From NCBI RefSeq assembly GCF_947623445.1, contig NC_135247.1, positions 932,501-996,500 of the forward strand: a stretch of DNA of 64,000 nucleotides, read 5' to 3'. The DNA is from Clavelina lepadiformis (Eukaryota; Chordata; Ascidiacea; Aplousobranchia; Clavelinidae). The translations under genes were made by a program, and so were the position numbers. Each line of letters begins with the position of its first letter. Position 1 is the first letter of the stretch. This document shows, piece after piece, positions 60,808-64,000 of this stretch. The notes beneath the pieces were generated by a model, which had not been told where the DNA came from, did not search any database, and was given only the letters and a program-made list of their open reading frames with translations.

Positions 60808-61055
60808 AGTGATGTCACTCTTGCAACTGTTTCGTTAACAACTTTCAACAAAATGTTTCTGCTCAAATCATAGCACCCTAACATAACTTCTACGCAAAAT
60901 ATAATTTTCAAAACTTTGTTGAATGCACTTTTCATTTTAATTCTTTGCTTTTATCTTGTATCAAGTTTTTGTAAACAGCTACTACATGTAACTTACTTTT
61001 CCAAAAATAAATCAAACGAAATCAAATAAAAACCTTTTCTCCTACCAACACTTAC

Positions 61056-61175
61056 TTGCCAGCACTTATTTCTCAACTGCCACTGTACAAGGTTTTCAAA
61101 TTTTTGTAATAAACGCGACTGTGGACGCAAATAATTAATCAGCGGGAACAGCTGGCGGCACAACGAGGAAGCTTG
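61056..61175 (-). other. Conserved leader block of TPR gene 6
   Basis: Same block, ending at CTGGCAA/GTAAGTGTTGG. A second AAATAAGTG lies just upstream of the donor, corresponding to the non-GT version seen at gene 2. Confidence 0.5.
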
Positions 61176-61199
61176 AATTAATGAAACACCGTGAAATGA

Positions 61200-62508
61200 A
61201 AAGTTTTGAAAACCAGCAATGACCACGACAAAACATCTGGCATTGCGTAAACACAAAAAGTCGAGAATCAAACAAAACTTTAATGAAGTTGAACAAAATA
61301 ATATTAATATATGAAAGGGAGTCAACGGATTAGACAAAATATTGGTCAAAAATAACGGACATAAAACAAAGGAATAAAATGTGCAAAAGTGTATTAATTT
61401 AGTCTTTACCCTCCTGAAAACCTCACTTACACAATGAACTAATAAACAAAAATATAGCAGTTATCCAATCAACAAATAAAGTCTTTGTTGCCAATATTGC
61501 TGCTTGTGAATGTGATTGTTACAATTTTAGCAAAACTTACAAACCTTTTAACGTATTTCATAAACTTTCTACGCTGAAGCATATTAAAATAAATGCAAAA
61601 ATACAAGCTTGGCTTATTTCAACAATAGGAAGCCGCGAAGATGTTAATATTTTGTCCAACTGCAACACTTTAAAGTTTCAAATCATATATTTTCAACTCC
61701 TTTTGTAGCATCACGGAGCTTCCACGCACATTCAAAAGTTAGAAATTTTTTCCTCACAATTTATTTTGATGAGCTCTGCATTGTATTAAGCTAACTTATA
61801 AATAACTTTGCATTAATCTTTAAAATTTCTCCCGTATACCTTATTCTTTATTTTTGATTAAAAGTGTTAGTTTTCCAATTTTTGCAAGGTGCTTTGAACC
61901 AATGCAGTTAATGCTTTTGTTAAATTGAAGCAAATAATGCAACCAGGTACAACTTAGAGATGAACATTGAAGATGATCAGAGATCGAAAGATTAGAAGAA
62001 GATCTTGATGAGTATGAAGATTATCTTACAATAGGAGAAGTTGAATATGATTGGCTTAAAAGTATGTAACTTTAGCCAAAGTTTCGATATAATAAAGCAA
62101 ACAACACGTTGCTGATGTGTTTTGTAAATGAAACTGCTTGTGTCGCTTGAAAAATTTGTAGGCCTAGTTGTATAAATTGGAAGGATCGCAACAAAGACAC
62201 AAATATATTTATTTAACGTGATCAATTGGAGGCACAAGGTGAACAGCTTGGAGTAATGTAGAACCAGCAATAGCAAAGAAAAAACATGCGGAATTGCTTG
62301 CATGCAGCAACACGTTTTAACGTTTTGTAGTGATTTTCGAAACACAATTTAAAACGGATTTATTAAGTATGAATTTAATCAATTGTTTTTTACCATCATT
62401 ATCATTCCAAAGCATCATAAAACCGTTTTCAACAGAAGTTAGTACAATCTTCAATAACGGCAGCAAAGAACAACTAACGAGAGAAAAAACTAACATCTTT
62501 TGTCCAAG
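61200..62508. other. Intergenic region at the end of the TPR array
   Basis: Contains the shared GAGCTTCC block near 61.69 kb, then unique AT-rich sequence. No gene supported. Confidence 0.4.
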
Positions 62509-62638
62509 GATGAGATGGCTTTACTTGTACACAAGGGGATTCTGGGATGGGGATTTAGGGTCTCGGGAAATGGGATCTTGTTTGAGGATTCCCCTTTTCT
62601 TGTCACTGTTCATGAGAAGAACGCCGAGTTCCCTTTAC
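62509..62638 (+). CDS. Possible PDZ-like exon of an unseen gene
   Basis: A 130-nt open segment between TGTCCAAG and AC/GTAAGTC splice sites, starting in phase 0 and ending in phase 1. It reads GILGWGFRVSGNGILFED then PFLVTVHEKNAEFPL. The G(W/Y)GF.V.G carboxylate-loop pattern followed by a hydrophobic strand recalls the start of a PDZ domain. Neither flanking exon could be found, and the 719-bp transposon follows immediately. It may be an exon of a gene continuing to the right, or chance. Confidence 0.35.
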
Positions 62639-62661
62639 GTAAGTCAAGAACTAGGCTAGAG

Positions 62662-63380
62662 CATAGATATCTTATATATAATAACTAGATATCCAACTAC
62701 CTTGCCCTTGCGCTTTAAAAAGTGAAGCCAGTATGGGTCCGCCATTTTGTCAACATATGCGACCAGAAATGCTCTGGCGCATATGTGATGAATGCAACAT
62801 ATGAAAAGATTATGTGACATTGGAAATTAGTTATGAAATGGAAAGACGTTTTTTGATGCAGACGATGCTAAGCAATATTGCTAAAGCTCAATTGCATAGT
62901 TAAAGGGTGTTTGGCGTTTAAATATGGGCCCAGATACTGGAACGGCCCGTACCGTACCGGTATCATTAGCGAGCAGTTTGTGCGAATGGTAGGATGTTTC
63001 TGGCAATAAATTGTTGAAAGAAATTATTTATGTATTAATTATTTGCTTTGGATCATGTAACTCTTACTCAAATGAAGGGCAACCACATTGCCTTATGCTA
63101 GGCCTATACGGTACCGGTAGGCAATTAGCCTAGGCAAGCTTACTCATTGATACAGCTAAAATACAAACATTTACAAAAACAATCGGTGATAGCGCAGTGC
63201 AAAGAGCTCGGCTCTTCGAAAAACGTCAATAGAATTAGGCATATACAGAACGAATTTACAATCGGCTTTTAGCGTTTCACTCACTCTCTCCCGACGCTTT
63301 TGGGCGCATGTGTCATCGCAGGCTTGCTTCACTTTTCAGCGAGAGTTGGATATCTAGTTATTATATATAAGATATCTATG
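62662..63380. mobile_element. 719-bp DNA element with long TIRs and exact 8-bp duplication
   Basis: Both ends carry the same 37-bp inverted repeat, beginning CATAGATATCTTATATATA and ending CCAACT, with no mismatch seen. Similarity continues weakly inward (AAAAGTGAAGC). The flanks are the exact octamer GGCTAGAG (62654-62661 and 63381-63388). CA termini with 8-bp duplications fit the P or hAT superfamilies. No transposase frame, so non-autonomous and probably young. Confidence 0.92.
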
Positions 63381-63388
63381 GGCTAGAG

Positions 63389-64000
63389 TACTTTCCAGTA
63401 ACCGGCAAATTACTGCTGATAGCTTATCAACTTATCACCCTTATTTTTTCGTGAAAAAAGAAGTTAATTCCACAGCGTTGGGCCTAAGCCTAGTTTGCTG
63501 GAAACTACAGGTTTGGAGTAAGAAACCCTGGCTACTGCAGATGGATAGGCGAACCCTGTCAAAAGATCATGTATATATGGATGACAGCCTTGGCTATAGG
63601 GCGTTGGCCTACAGGTTAGGCTCAATCTTTATACCTTGCCAAGGTTTGGCTAGCCTAATTATTGTAAAATTATTTTTAAGGTAATAGCAGTCATATGAGG
63701 TGAGAGTTTTAATCAGAGTGGATTAGCTTAAGACGAATTCAGACTTTGGAAAAGTAATATGTCAGTTTGAATTAGAAATTATACAGCATACACGCCTGGG
63801 TACATTCCGTGTGATATTCACCAAAGTTCATTTTGACATACATTATGATTACGCCAAAGACCACACGCCAATTGCAATTTCTAAAAAATCTAACTGTGCT
63901 CTTTTTTAGTGTAAACGGCAGAATTTGGTTTCAATGTACGGTTTGGTCCAGACATGTTTTTGCTTCGTGCCACGCTGCATTTACACCGTTGGACTGTAGG
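63389..64000. other. Unassigned right end of window
   Basis: No supported exon, repeat or RNA gene. Short open frames here lack family resemblance. Confidence 0.4.

Noticed and set aside
61992-62345. 117-codon hydrophobic minus-strand frame
   Set aside because: Low-complexity, AT-driven hydrophobic translation with no paralogue in the other array spacers.
1-64000. CRISPR arrays, operons, tRNA or rRNA genes, LTR-type elements
   Set aside because: Looked for on both strands by eye; no spaced direct repeats, RNA-gene boxes, long terminal repeats or polymerase-type frames were seen. The DNA is clearly eukaryotic with spliced genes.

Overview
The window reads as nuclear DNA of a deuterostome invertebrate, most likely an ascidian tunicate (Ciona-like). 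This placement is an inference. It rests on AT-rich DNA, many short GT-AG introns, tandem multigene arrays, a Toll-like receptor, an ABHD16 orthologue and WxxW-repeat secreted proteins. Exon structures were worked out by hand: each model below has matching splice phases and an open frame from its chosen start to a stop, except where stated.

Left part (1-30 kb), possible defence or secretion genes. A nine-exon secreted GH16 beta-glucanase with two C-terminal X8 modules lies on the minus strand at 2303-5895. Next come three minus-strand genes, each with a signal-peptide exon and seven WxxW-domain exons: A at 6884-10290, B at 13192-16906 and C at 21782-25321. B and C sit in a roughly 5.5-6 kb segmental duplication. 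A further WxxW exon relic lies near 19.7 kb. The intergenic space carries TIR elements: a hAT-type MITE with an exact 8-bp target duplication, and a pogo-like MITE that interrupts one copy of the duplication and leaves the other as an empty site. A two-exon Toll-like receptor lies on the plus strand at 26720-29971.

Middle part (31-36 kb). A minus-strand ABHD16 lipase gene with at least 13 coding exons and an intact catalytic triad. Its first coding exon is unresolved.

Right part (37-61 kb), the most interesting region. Six paralogous genes encode intracellular TPR-type helical proteins I cannot assign to a named family. Five are on the minus strand and one is inverted. Each has a 65-nt first coding exon, a 29-nt second exon, two to four small symmetric phase 1-1 module exons, and one large exon of about 830-900 nt. 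Five copies share a conserved non-coding leader block. Introns and small 5' exons look much more similar between copies than the large TPR exon does. This suggests homogenisation of the 5' half, diversification of the TPR part, or both. Module exons have been gained, duplicated and broken between copies.

The last 3 kb holds a possible PDZ-like exon and a 719-bp element with near-perfect long TIRs and an exact 8-bp target duplication. I saw no retrovirus-like element, CRISPR array, tRNA or rRNA.
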